From: Pseudomonas jinjuensis
Lineage (GTDB): Bacteria; Pseudomonadota; Gammaproteobacteria; Pseudomonadales; Pseudomonadaceae
Length of the DNA stretch: 64,000 nucleotides
Direction: 5' to 3'
Assembly: GCF_900103845.1 (NCBI RefSeq)
Contig: NZ_FNIJ01000011.1
Span: 124,001-188,000, forward strand
This document shows, one piece after another, positions 16,778 through 23,897 of the stretch (the first letter of the stretch is position 1; every line of letters starts with the position of its first letter). The translations under genes and the position numbers were made by a program. The notes beneath the pieces were generated by a model. The model was not told the DNA's origin, made no database searches, and was given only the letters and a program-made list of their open reading frames with translations.

Positions 16778-17632
16778 TTATCCCCGTGCCGTTGGCGGCA
16801 CGGGACGAAACGCCAGCAGTTCCGTCGACGGTGGCAGGTGCACGATGTCCAGCACATATCCCGGCAGCGATTGCCGCGCCACCAGGGCGCGCAAGTCCAG
16901 GGCGAAGTCCGAGTAGCGCGCCGTACTGCCGGACTTGCGGTAAAGGTGGCGAAAATCGAACTGCCAGCCGTCCTCCTGCCGCCCGCCATGCTTGCGCACA
17001 AGACGGTATAGCCAGCGCTCGATTCCACCGGTGAGAAGGAAGTAGGCCGGATCGATGGTCAGCACCAGCGCCTGGTTGAGCACGCCCTCGTAGAACCAGT
17101 CCGGGAGCACCATTTCGATGCCCAGCGGCCGCCCATCCGGCCCCGCCAGCTCCTTCCATTCGTTGATCCAGGAGAAGCGATGCAGGCGTCGCCCGGTGGT
17201 CTCGCGAATCGAGGTGGCCACGCTGGTGGACTGCAGGCGATCCAGGGCGGCCTTCAGGCGCTGGTAATCGCGCAGGGAGGTGCCCCGGCCGATGAAGCGC
17301 AGGATCTCGTAGGGTGTGGCCCGCATCCAGCGGGAAGTGGGAATACCGGCATCCTGTGCCTCGACTATCTGGCTGGCGGCCCAGATCAGGATATCGGCAT
17401 CCCAGATGGTGGCGATGCCGTGTTCCAGCGTGCCCTCGACTCGCACCCTGACTCCGCCCGAGTTGAAATCGATGGGCACCGTGCGCCGCGACTTGGCGAG
17501 CGAGAAGAAGGGGTAGGCCATCAGGTCCTGGGCGTCGCGTGGCGCCATGTCTCCCGGCAGTGCGCGAAACAGATCTAATTGCAGCGCTGGCGTCGGCGGC
17601 TCCTTGCTGGCACACATGGGAGAGGACTTCAC
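16778..17632 (-). CDS. repA: RepA-type replication initiator protein
   Basis: A 284-residue protein resembling the plasmid RPA (replication initiator protein A) family found in broad-host-range plasmids and Tn4371-like ICEs. Recognisable stretches are DLMAYPFFSLAKSRRTVPID, IWDADILIWAASQIVEA, and GGIERWLYRLVRKHGG with FDFRHLYRKSGSTARYSDFA. It would bind iterons and open an origin. Translation likely begins at GTG 17632, whose GTGA overlaps the stop of the upstream HTH gene; an ATG five codons later is the alternative. The frame is intact, and candidate iterons sit immediately downstream. Confidence 0.82.
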   Translation of the reverse strand: MKSSPMCASKEPPTPALQLDLFRALPGDMAPRDAQDLMAYPFFSLAKSRRTVPIDFNSGGVRVRVEGTLEHGIATIWDADILIWAASQIVEAQDAGIPTSRWMRATPYEILRFIGRGTSLRDYQRLKAALDRLQSTSVATSIRETTGRRLHRFSWINEWKELAGPDGRPLGIEMVLPDWFYEGVLNQALVLTIDPAYFLLTGGIERWLYRLVRKHGGRQEDGWQFDFRHLYRKSGSTARYSDFALDLRALVARQSLPGYVLDIVHLPPSTELLAFRPVPPTARG

Positions 17633-17916
17633 TGGTCATGAAGACTGCCTCCTGGGCTGCGATCGAAATAGTCCGGGTCGGAGGTTGTCTCGAAGCTCCG
17701 CGCATTGGCCCAGGCCTCGAGATCGGCCAGCGCATACATCACTCTCCGGCCGAACTTACGAAAGCGAGGTCCGCCCCCAATGCCTCGCTGCTTCTCCAGC
17801 GTGCGTGGCGACAGGCGCAGGAATTCCGCGGCCTCGTCGTTGGTCAGGTACCGGTTGGGTGTGTTGGCCTGTGTCGTGGTGGTTGCAGACACTCGGGGTA
17901 GCAAGGATCTCGACAT
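17629..17916 (-). CDS. AlpA/excisionase-like small helix-turn-helix protein
   Basis: A 95-residue protein with a MerR-like excisionase HTH in the middle: RYLTNDEAAEFLRLSPRTLE, KQRGIGGGPRFRKFGRRVMY, ALADLEAWANARS. This is the DNA-binding domain shared by AlpA and Xis proteins of ICEs and prophages. A strong AGGAGG lies 10 nt upstream of ATG 17916. It overlaps repA by 4 bp and probably controls it, or served as a recombination directionality factor when an integrase existed. No integrase is present now. Confidence 0.82.
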   Translation of the reverse strand: MSRSLLPRVSATTTTQANTPNRYLTNDEAAEFLRLSPRTLEKQRGIGGGPRFRKFGRRVMYALADLEAWANARSFETTSDPDYFDRSPGGSLHDQ

Positions 17917-18426
17917 GGTGTGTCCTCCTGTGTGTGGTGAGGAACACCGTGCCGCCGCCAGTGAACAGGATCATGCCGGGCTCGGTCATGGCGAGCCCGG
18001 GCGTGGAACGAAAGGGGATTCTTGCGGTGGCGGTCTCGACTCTGAGCCCTGACTCACAGGCAGGGCATCGACGGAACCAGCCGATGCTGCCGGCGATGCC
18101 GCCAACCCGTCGGGCCACGGAAAACCGGGTCTACGCAATAGCGTGAAGCCGGCATCCCTTGAACCCGTAATCCCGGATTTCCGTAAATCCGCAAATGCAC
18201 GATGGTGTAAAAGTGGCTATTCGTGAGCCCGGATTCCTGCAAAGGCGTAAACATGCCTGACCGCAAAAGTCAGAATGCAATAGATCCAGAGATGAGACGC
18301 CTTTTCCGGCGAGAGATCATGGCGGCAAGGCATGACTCTGCTGCAACAACAGATAGGCGAACCCCGCCGAAGGAGCGGGGTTCGTTGCCAGCCTGGACTG
18401 GAGTGAAGGGACTCTCGTACTTGCTC
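17917..18426. other. 510-bp non-coding leader of the alpA-repA-parA operon with palindromes
   Basis: No convincing gene is present on either strand. Visible structure: a 9-bp inverted repeat CCGGGCTCG/CGAGCCCGG at 17976-18000; GGATTT-CCGT-AAATCC at 18175-18190 in an AT-richer stretch with several GTAAA words; and an 8-bp hairpin AACCCCGC/GCGGGGTT at 18360-18382 just past the end of the next minus-strand gene, probably a terminator-like structure. Short open frames here have no recognisable domain or good ribosome site. Confidence 0.5.
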
Positions 18427-18714
18427 TCAGTACGCCATCTGTCTTTCCCGGATCTTCTCGGTCGGCACGTAAAGTCGCTGATGGATGCGACCAAGGAACC
18501 CGACTTCGAAGGCCTGGCGTTCAAGGGCAGTGGGTAGCTGATCGCGCTCGGCGATCATTACCGCCCACAGCCATGTGGTTCGGGCGTTGTCCAGCCAGGT
18601 CTGGGCAAGGCTCACGCCGCGGTCAAAGGCCTTTCGGCATTCGCCGCTCCAGGTGATGTCCGCCCCTGGATGACCATCGCGCGGCGGCAGGTGAGTAATG
18701 ATATACCTATCCAT
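18427..18714 (-). CDS. Small conserved ICE protein, possibly QslA-like
   Basis: A 95-residue protein starting MDRYIITHLPPRDGHPG and containing ECRKAFDRGVSLAQTWLDNA, TWLWAVMIAERDQLPTALER and QAFEVGFLGRIHQRLY. The helical pattern recalls small proteins annotated in ICEs as LasR-antiactivator (QslA)-domain proteins, but I cannot confirm this by eye and treat it as a guess. It overlaps the preceding gene by 8 bp, so both are co-translated. A GC hairpin at 18360-18382 lies about 45 bp past its stop. Confidence 0.55.
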   Translation of the reverse strand: MDRYIITHLPPRDGHPGADITWSGECRKAFDRGVSLAQTWLDNARTTWLWAVMIAERDQLPTALERQAFEVGFLGRIHQRLYVPTEKIRERQMAY

Positions 18715-18982
18715 CGCAGGACCCTCCCTGTGCTTCCGAGAGCGCACGGCGGTAAAGAAGGACCATCTCATCCAGCAGTTCCTGCGCAGCAAAAACCGAC
18801 ACCTTCAAACGCAAGTGTTCAGGATGGAATCCCTCGGGGCCAGCGAACTCGCGCAGCAGCTCACCAAGCATGACGGCGCGCAGCTCAGCCTCCGCTTGCA
18901 GCGAGTCGGAAACGGGCTCGAACTCGTTGAGTGGGCTGGGGCGTTTAGGGAACGGAACGACACAATCTTGAAATTCAGCCAT
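18707..18982 (-). CDS. Small acidic hypothetical protein of the ICE-like module
   Basis: A 91-residue protein, MAEFQDCVVPFPKRPSPLNE followed by a leucine-rich helical region (AELRAVMLGELLREFAG, VSVFAAQELLDEMVLLYRRA). No domain is recognised. ATG 18982 is preceded by GGAGGTGCC, a strong ribosome site, and its stop overlaps the start of the next gene, which supports it as real. Function unknown. Confidence 0.6.
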   Translation of the reverse strand: MAEFQDCVVPFPKRPSPLNEFEPVSDSLQAEAELRAVMLGELLREFAGPEGFHPEHLRLKVSVFAAQELLDEMVLLYRRALSEAQGGSCDG

Positions 18983-19478
18983 GGGGCACCTCCAGTAGGT
19001 AAGTGGAGTGCATGGCGCGGAACCCGAGGCGGAGCCCTTGGGTAAAAAGGGGATAGCGCATTTCCTTACGCTCCTTCGTGGGGTTAAGGAGCCGCGTTCC
19101 ATTCGCTACCACACGAATGGAGGCGGACCGTGCAAGGGTGGTAGACCGACCCACGAAGGAAGGTCGGCCAGGCCGAAGCCTGCCTCACACGGCCCGCCAT
19201 GAGTGCACGAGAATGCCGCAAGTACTCAAAAGTGCCTGCTCTCGTCCATGGCGCTACCGCGCCTTCGTGTGAATCGGGCTACCACACCCGGTCGTGGGAT
19301 TTACCACGACGGGCGCACTCTAGCCCGCAGGTATTCCGAAGGCAACCCACTGGGGCGTACTTGGGCATATCGCTCCTATCTGCGCTTCCTGATCCCTTCG
19401 ACCTTTCAAGGGACTATCCAACCTTGTGCATTCAGGACTATCAGCAGGGCGAAGCAAAAGGGGGCGTAGCCCCCTTGG
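18983..19478. other. 496-bp gene-free region rich in inverted repeats
   Basis: No gene is supported. Inverted repeats include CCATTCG...CGAATGG near 19098-19121, several ACCAC/GTGGT pairs, and GTCGTGG-GATTTA-CCACGAC at 19291-19310. On the minus strand it is the long leader between radC and the two small genes. A structured leader RNA or regulatory protein sites are possible, but nothing known was recognised. Confidence 0.45.
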
Positions 19479-19985
19479 TCAGATCAGACCGTGCTCGGCA
19501 AACGATACAGTTTTCGTCCCGGCCACGATGACATGGTCCAGAGTGCGCACGTCTACCAGCCCCAGAGCCTCCTTGAGACGCCGGGTCAGCCCCTTGTCTG
19601 CCTCACTTGGCTCGGGACTTCCGCTCGGATGGTTATGCGCCAGGATCAGTGCCGCCGCATTGAGGCGTAGTGCTTCCTTGACCACTTCGCGCGGATAGAC
19701 CGACGCACTGTCGATGGTGCCGCGGAACATCTCGACGTATTCGATCAGCCGATGCTGATTGTCGAGAAACAGCACAGCGAACACCTCGTGTTCGAAACCG
19801 GCCAGCTTGGCGCCGAGGTATTCCTTGACTAGGTCAGGGTTGGTGAATGTCACCCCTCGTTGCACCTTGCAATCAATTACCTGACGCGCTGCAGCGAGGA
19901 TCTGCTCTGCGCTGGCCGGCAGGTAGCGCCCCTGATCGTCTCGAACGAGCAGGCAGGAATCGAAAGCGAGAGAAAGTTGCGACAT
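19479..19985 (-). CDS. radC: RadC-family JAB/MPN+ domain protein of a mobile element
   Basis: A 168-residue RadC-like protein, shorter than chromosomal RadC because the N-terminal helix-hairpin-helix part is lacking, as usual for ICE and island copies. The JAMM metalloprotease-like motif is complete: LAHNHPSGSPEPSEAD with His117, His119 and Asp130, and Glu66 in FEHEVFAVLFLD. Function is unproven (the DNA-repair label is historic). Start ATG 19985 has GGAGAA 6 nt upstream. In Tn4371-like ICEs a radC lies near the integrase end, which agrees with it being the outermost backbone gene here. Confidence 0.88.
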   Translation of the reverse strand: MSQLSLAFDSCLLVRDDQGRYLPASAEQILAAARQVIDCKVQRGVTFTNPDLVKEYLGAKLAGFEHEVFAVLFLDNQHRLIEYVEMFRGTIDSASVYPREVVKEALRLNAAALILAHNHPSGSPEPSEADKGLTRRLKEALGLVDVRTLDHVIVAGTKTVSFAEHGLI

Positions 19986-20286
19986 GGCCGTTCTCCGGTT
20001 GCTCGGGCGGAATTGCCCGGAACCGGAACCAGCACGGCGCAGCGCAGCAGTCAGGGGGCGCCAGCCGGCCCCGCCGCAAGCGTGCAATGCGCACGCGCAG
20101 CCCTTGACGGCGAGAACGCCGTGATAGGGTGAGGGGAAACAGCAAGACCGCCACCCAACTCCCATGTGGCACGGATTGGCAAGCGAAGCGCGCAACGCCG
20201 CAGGCGCAAAGGCTAAACAATCAACTTACTGTATGGCGGGGCACAGGCTACCCACCTGGCCCACCGGAAGAAAATTTCTCTCTAGG
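19986..20286. other. Right edge of the accessory region, no gene
   Basis: An inverted repeat CCGGTT...CGGGC/GCCCG...AACCGG (about 19995-20026) overlaps the radC leader. The rest is GC-rich and ends in a more AT-rich stretch near 20215-20235 and 20270-20285. No gene, no integrase remnant and no copy of the tRNA-Leu 3' end (a possible attachment site) was found. The catabolic operon begins at 20287. Confidence 0.45.
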
Positions 20287-20757
20287 TCATTGCGCCTGCG
20301 ATGACAGCAACTCCGCACCATCGCGCTCGACGATCAGCCGGCGCAGTTCGTCCGACACGGTCACCTTTTCGCCCGTCGCATTGAGCATCCAGATACAGAT
20401 GGCGTGGCCGTGGCCGACTCGTGTGCCGTTCCAGACCGCGAACTCCATGCGGAAGCTGGTGTTGCGTATCCAGGCGACGCGGCCGGTGACGAGGATTTTC
20501 TCGCCGTGTTCCAGCGAGCGGTCGTAGGTGAAGCCGAGCTCCTTGATCACCGGGCCCGGGGCGTCGCGGGTGAAGGAGGGTACGCCCAGCGACTCGATGT
20601 AGGCGTTGCGGGTTTCCTCGCACCAGCCCAGATAGGCCAGGTTGTTCACGTGGCCGAAAGCATCGACCTCGGCCCAGCGCACATCGAAGCACTTGCCGAA
20701 TGCCCAGCCCGGCTCGACGCCGTAGCGTTCGCGGGACTCATTGTTCAGATCGTTCAT
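20287..20757 (-). CDS. Acyl-CoA thioesterase, 4-hydroxybenzoyl-CoA thioesterase (hot-dog) family
   Basis: A 156-residue hot-dog protein. The YbgC/4HBT signature is present: FDVRWAEVDAFGHVNNLAYL with the catalytic aspartate region, then GWCEETRNAYIESLGVP. It would hydrolyse an acyl- or aryl-CoA. It is the last gene of the seven-gene operon, 16 bp after lpdA, so it probably releases or recycles CoA from an intermediate of that pathway. Substrate unknown. Confidence 0.82.
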   Translation of the reverse strand: MNDLNNESRERYGVEPGWAFGKCFDVRWAEVDAFGHVNNLAYLGWCEETRNAYIESLGVPSFTRDAPGPVIKELGFTYDRSLEHGEKILVTGRVAWIRNTSFRMEFAVWNGTRVGHGHAICIWMLNATGEKVTVSDELRRLIVERDGAELLSSQAQ

Positions 20758-20773
20758 CGCCTATTCCTCGAAC

Positions 20774-22165
20774 TCAGATATGCAGCGCCCGGCCGTAGGC
20801 GGCCAGCACGGCTTCGTGCATGGCTTCCGACTGGGTCGGGTGGGGGAAGATGGTGGCCATCAGTTCCGCTTCGGTGGTTTCCAGCTCCCGGCCGATGGCG
20901 TAGCCCTGGATCATTTCGGTGACTTCCTCGCCGACCATGTGCGCGCCGAGCAGCTCGCCGCTGCTGGCATCGAACACCACCTTGGTGAAGCCCCCGGTTG
21001 CGCCCAGGGCGATGGCCTTGCCGTTGGCGGCGAAGGGGAACTTGCCGACGCGCACGTCGCGCCCGCTTTCGCGCGCCTGGGCCTCGGTCAGACCGACGCT
21101 GGCGACTTGCGGATGGCTGTAAGTGCAGGCTGGAACGCGGCTGGCGTCCAGTGGATGCGGATCGAGGCCGGCGATTTTCTCCACGCAGATCAGCGCCTCG
21201 TGGCTGGCCTTGTGCGCCAGCCAGGGCGGGCCGGCGACATCGCCGATGGCGTATACGCCCGGCTCGCCGGTGGCGCAGTAACGGTCGGTGACGATATGGG
21301 TCTTCTCCACCTTGACTGCAGTGCTTTCCAGCCCAAGGTCCTCGACATTGCCGATGATACCGGCGGCGCTGAGGATCACGTCGACTTCCACGGTCGCATT
21401 GCTGGAACCCTCCAGTTCAACCTGCCAGCCACCGGCCACACGGCGATGCGACTTCAGCCGGCTACCGGTGTGCAGGACGATGCCGTCCTTGCGCAGCGAG
21501 TCGGCGACATGGGTGGAAATCTCCGCGTCCTCCACCGGCAGGATGCGCTCGGCCATTTCCACCACGCTGACTTCGCTGCCCAGCGCACGGTAGAAACTGG
21601 CGAACTCGATGCCGATGGCGCCGGCACCAATGACCAGCAGGTGCCGGGGCAGGGCAGAGGGTTGCAAGGCTTCACGGTACGACCAGACGCTGGAACCATC
21701 CGCTTCGAGTCCCGGCAATTGTCGTGCTCGCGCGCCGGTGGCGAGGATGATGTGCGGAGCCGCCAGCATCAGTGAGTCGCTGTCGCGGGTCACCTGCAAC
21801 CTGTGCGATCCCGCCAAACGGGCGTGGCCGTTGATCACGCTGACGCTGTTCTTCTTCATCAGGTGCTCGACGCCACGCTGTAACTGGCCGGCCACCGCAC
21901 GCGAACGGGCGACCATGGCCGGCAGGTCAACCTGCGGCGTGCCAACGGTGACGCCGAAGCGTCCCGCATCGCGCACCAGTCGCAAGACATCGGCCGAGCG
22001 CAACAGTGCCTTGGTGGGAATGCAGCCCCAGTTCAGGCAGATGCCGCCAAGCTGGGCCTTTTCCACCAGCGCCGTACGCATGCCCAGCTGTGCGGCGCGG
22101 ATCGCCGCGACATAGCCACCCGGCCCACCGCCGACGACAATCAGATCGAATTCCTGTGTACTCAT
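20774..22165 (-). CDS. lpdA: Dihydrolipoyl dehydrogenase (E3) of the 2-oxoacid dehydrogenase-type complex
   Basis: A 463-residue FAD disulfide oxidoreductase that reoxidises dihydrolipoyl-E2 with NAD+. The FAD-binding GGGPGGYVAA (residues 12-21), redox-active Cys43/Cys48 in GGICLNWGCIPTKALL, the NAD-binding LVIGAGAIGIEFASFY, and the C-terminal catalytic dyad region IFPHPTQSEAMHEAV are all visible. It is a dedicated E3, separate from housekeeping copies, encoded 7 bp after E2. ATG 22165 was chosen from the conserved start MSTQEFDLIVVGGG; longer open frames upstream overlap E2. Confidence 0.93.
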   Translation of the reverse strand: MSTQEFDLIVVGGGPGGYVAAIRAAQLGMRTALVEKAQLGGICLNWGCIPTKALLRSADVLRLVRDAGRFGVTVGTPQVDLPAMVARSRAVAGQLQRGVEHLMKKNSVSVINGHARLAGSHRLQVTRDSDSLMLAAPHIILATGARARQLPGLEADGSSVWSYREALQPSALPRHLLVIGAGAIGIEFASFYRALGSEVSVVEMAERILPVEDAEISTHVADSLRKDGIVLHTGSRLKSHRRVAGGWQVELEGSSNATVEVDVILSAAGIIGNVEDLGLESTAVKVEKTHIVTDRYCATGEPGVYAIGDVAGPPWLAHKASHEALICVEKIAGLDPHPLDASRVPACTYSHPQVASVGLTEAQARESGRDVRVGKFPFAANGKAIALGATGGFTKVVFDASSGELLGAHMVGEEVTEMIQGYAIGRELETTEAELMATIFPHPTQSEAMHEAVLAAYGRALHI

Positions 22166-22172
22166 CGCCGTC

Positions 22173-23393
22173 TCAGACCAGTATCGCCAACGGGTTTTCG
22201 ATGATGCGCTTGAACACCGCCAGCCACTGCGCGGCCAGGGCACCGTCGATGGCGCGGTGGTCGGCTGACAGTGTCACGGTCATCGCCGGTGCCACCACCA
22301 GCGCGCCATCCTCGACCAGCGGGCGTAGCGAGGTGGCGCCCACGGCCAGGATCGCCGCATGGGGCGGATTGATGATCGCGGAGAACTCCTCGATACCGTA
22401 CATGCCGAGGTTGCTGATGGTGAAGCTGCCGCCCTGGTATTCCGCCGGAGCCAGGCGTCCGCTGCGGGCACGCTCGGCCAGTTCGGCGACCTCGCTGCCG
22501 ATACGCGACAGCGACTTGCTGCCGGCATCGCGCACCACCGGGGTGATCAGTCCGTTGTCGGTGGCGACCGCTACTGCGATATCCGCATGCCTGTAGCGGC
22601 GCAGCGCGGTATCGGTCCAGCTGACGTTCATCGCCGGCAACTCCAGCAGCGCCGCGGCGACCGCCTTGACGATGAAGTCGTTGACCGAGATCTTGCGCGG
22701 CGCACTGGCATTGACCTGGGCGCGGAGGTCGTTCAGCCGGTCCATCCGGCATTCCACCTTGAGGTAGAAGTGCGGCACGCTGGCCTTGCTCTCGGTCAGG
22801 CGGCGGGCGATGGTGCGGCGCATGTTCGAGTGCGGGATTTCGTCGTAGTCGACCGCAGCGATGTTGGTAGCGGGAACGACAGGTTCAACCACTGCGGCAG
22901 GAGTGGTGGGCGCCGGACGGGCACCTTCCACGTCGCGCTTGACGATCCGCCCGTGCGGGCCGCTGCCCTGCAGGGTGGCAAGATCCACTCCCTGTTCCCT
23001 GGCCAGACGCCGGGCCAGCGGGCTGGCCTTGATGCGCTCGACATCGGGCGCTACGGCAGTGATCCCGGTGGCAGGGGTGATTGCAGGCACTTGCGCTGCG
23101 GCCTGAGGCTCGGGAGCCGCGCCCAGCAACGCCTGAATGTCCACACCATTCTCGCCCGGTGCACTGAGCACGGCGATGGGCGCGCCTACGGCGACATCCT
23201 CGCCGGCCGGGCTGAGGATCTTGCCGAGCACGCCAGCCTCGTCGGCGGTGAAGTCCACCAGGGCCTTGTCGGTTTCGATGGTGGCGAGGACATCGCCGAC
23301 GGCAATGGCGTCGCCCTCCTGCTTGAGCCATTCGTTGAGCACGGCGGAGGTGCCGTTGGCGGCGATTTCCGGCATGCGGATGAGTTTTGCCAT
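22173..23393 (-). CDS. Dihydrolipoamide acyltransferase (E2)
   Basis: A 406-residue E2 core. The single lipoyl domain has Lys43 in ETDKALVDF. A peripheral-subunit-binding domain follows a linker (KASPLARRLAREQGVDL, GSGPHGRIVKRDVEG), and the catalytic acyltransferase domain ends with SADHRAIDGALAAQW (His379). It transfers the acyl group made by the E1 to CoA. The family (PdhC/AcoC/BkdB) does not fix the substrate. It is tightly packed between the VOC gene (1 bp gap) and lpdA (7 bp gap). Confidence 0.93.
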   Translation of the reverse strand: MAKLIRMPEIAANGTSAVLNEWLKQEGDAIAVGDVLATIETDKALVDFTADEAGVLGKILSPAGEDVAVGAPIAVLSAPGENGVDIQALLGAAPEPQAAAQVPAITPATGITAVAPDVERIKASPLARRLAREQGVDLATLQGSGPHGRIVKRDVEGARPAPTTPAAVVEPVVPATNIAAVDYDEIPHSNMRRTIARRLTESKASVPHFYLKVECRMDRLNDLRAQVNASAPRKISVNDFIVKAVAAALLELPAMNVSWTDTALRRYRHADIAVAVATDNGLITPVVRDAGSKSLSRIGSEVAELAERARSGRLAPAEYQGGSFTISNLGMYGIEEFSAIINPPHAAILAVGATSLRPLVEDGALVVAPAMTVTLSADHRAIDGALAAQWLAVFKRIIENPLAILV

Positions 23394-23394
23394 G

Positions 23395-23880
23395 TCAGCT
23401 CGCTCCGTTGATCAGGTCGGGACGGTAGTCGCCGATGTTTTCGTACTGCACCAGTTCGAGGACATTGCCCTCGGGGTCGCGGCAGAACGCCAGGTAAACG
23501 CCGGGCCGCACTTCCACACGCTGCGGGCCGGTCATGAACTCGACTCCGGCGCGCTGCAGATCGGCGATGGCGGCGTCGATGTCGTCGAGGATGAAGGTCA
23601 GATAGGTGGCGTTCGGCCGGTCGAGAATCCACTCGCCGGGCGCCTCGGCTGCGGTCGGCGTGGCCCGCGCCAGCAACTTGATGCGCTCGCCACGGTTGGT
23701 CTGCAGACGCACGACGATGTAGTGCTCGGGGCACAGTGCGGCAGCGCTGGCCTTGTCGGCCGGGACGAGGAATTCGCTGACGAACTGCAGGCCCAGCACG
23801 CCTTCATAGAAAGCGCGTTGCGCGAGCAGATCGCGGCAGGCGATGCCCACTTCGAGGGGGGCGGTCATGTGAATGGTCAT
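23395..23880 (-). CDS. VOC-family (glyoxalase/dioxygenase-like) protein
   Basis: A 161-residue vicinal-oxygen-chelate protein: LEVGIACRDLLAQRAFYEGV at the start and YLAFCRDPEGNVLELVQYEN at the end with the C-terminal metal-ligand Glu of the fold. VOC proteins include glyoxalases, epimerases, isomerases and ring-cleavage enzymes. Its place between E1 and E2 genes, with 17 and 1 bp gaps, indicates it acts on the same pathway, perhaps preparing or isomerising the substrate. Precise activity unknown. Confidence 0.82.
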   Translation of the reverse strand: MTIHMTAPLEVGIACRDLLAQRAFYEGVLGLQFVSEFLVPADKASAAALCPEHYIVVRLQTNRGERIKLLARATPTAAEAPGEWILDRPNATYLTFILDDIDAAIADLQRAGVEFMTGPQRVEVRPGVYLAFCRDPEGNVLELVQYENIGDYRPDLINGAS

Positions 23881-23897
23881 TTCGCTGTTCCCTCCGC

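Noticed and set aside
17976..18000. Hairpin upstream of the alpA-like gene as a terminator
   Set aside because: It is a 9-bp GC palindrome without a T-run on either strand; an operator or leader structure is as likely.
7250..20286. tRNA-Leu 3' end as an integration site with a direct repeat at the right edge of the accessory region
   Set aside because: I looked for a copy of the sequence ending CTCGGGTACCA near 20000-20290 and found none, so site-specific integration at this tRNA is not supported.
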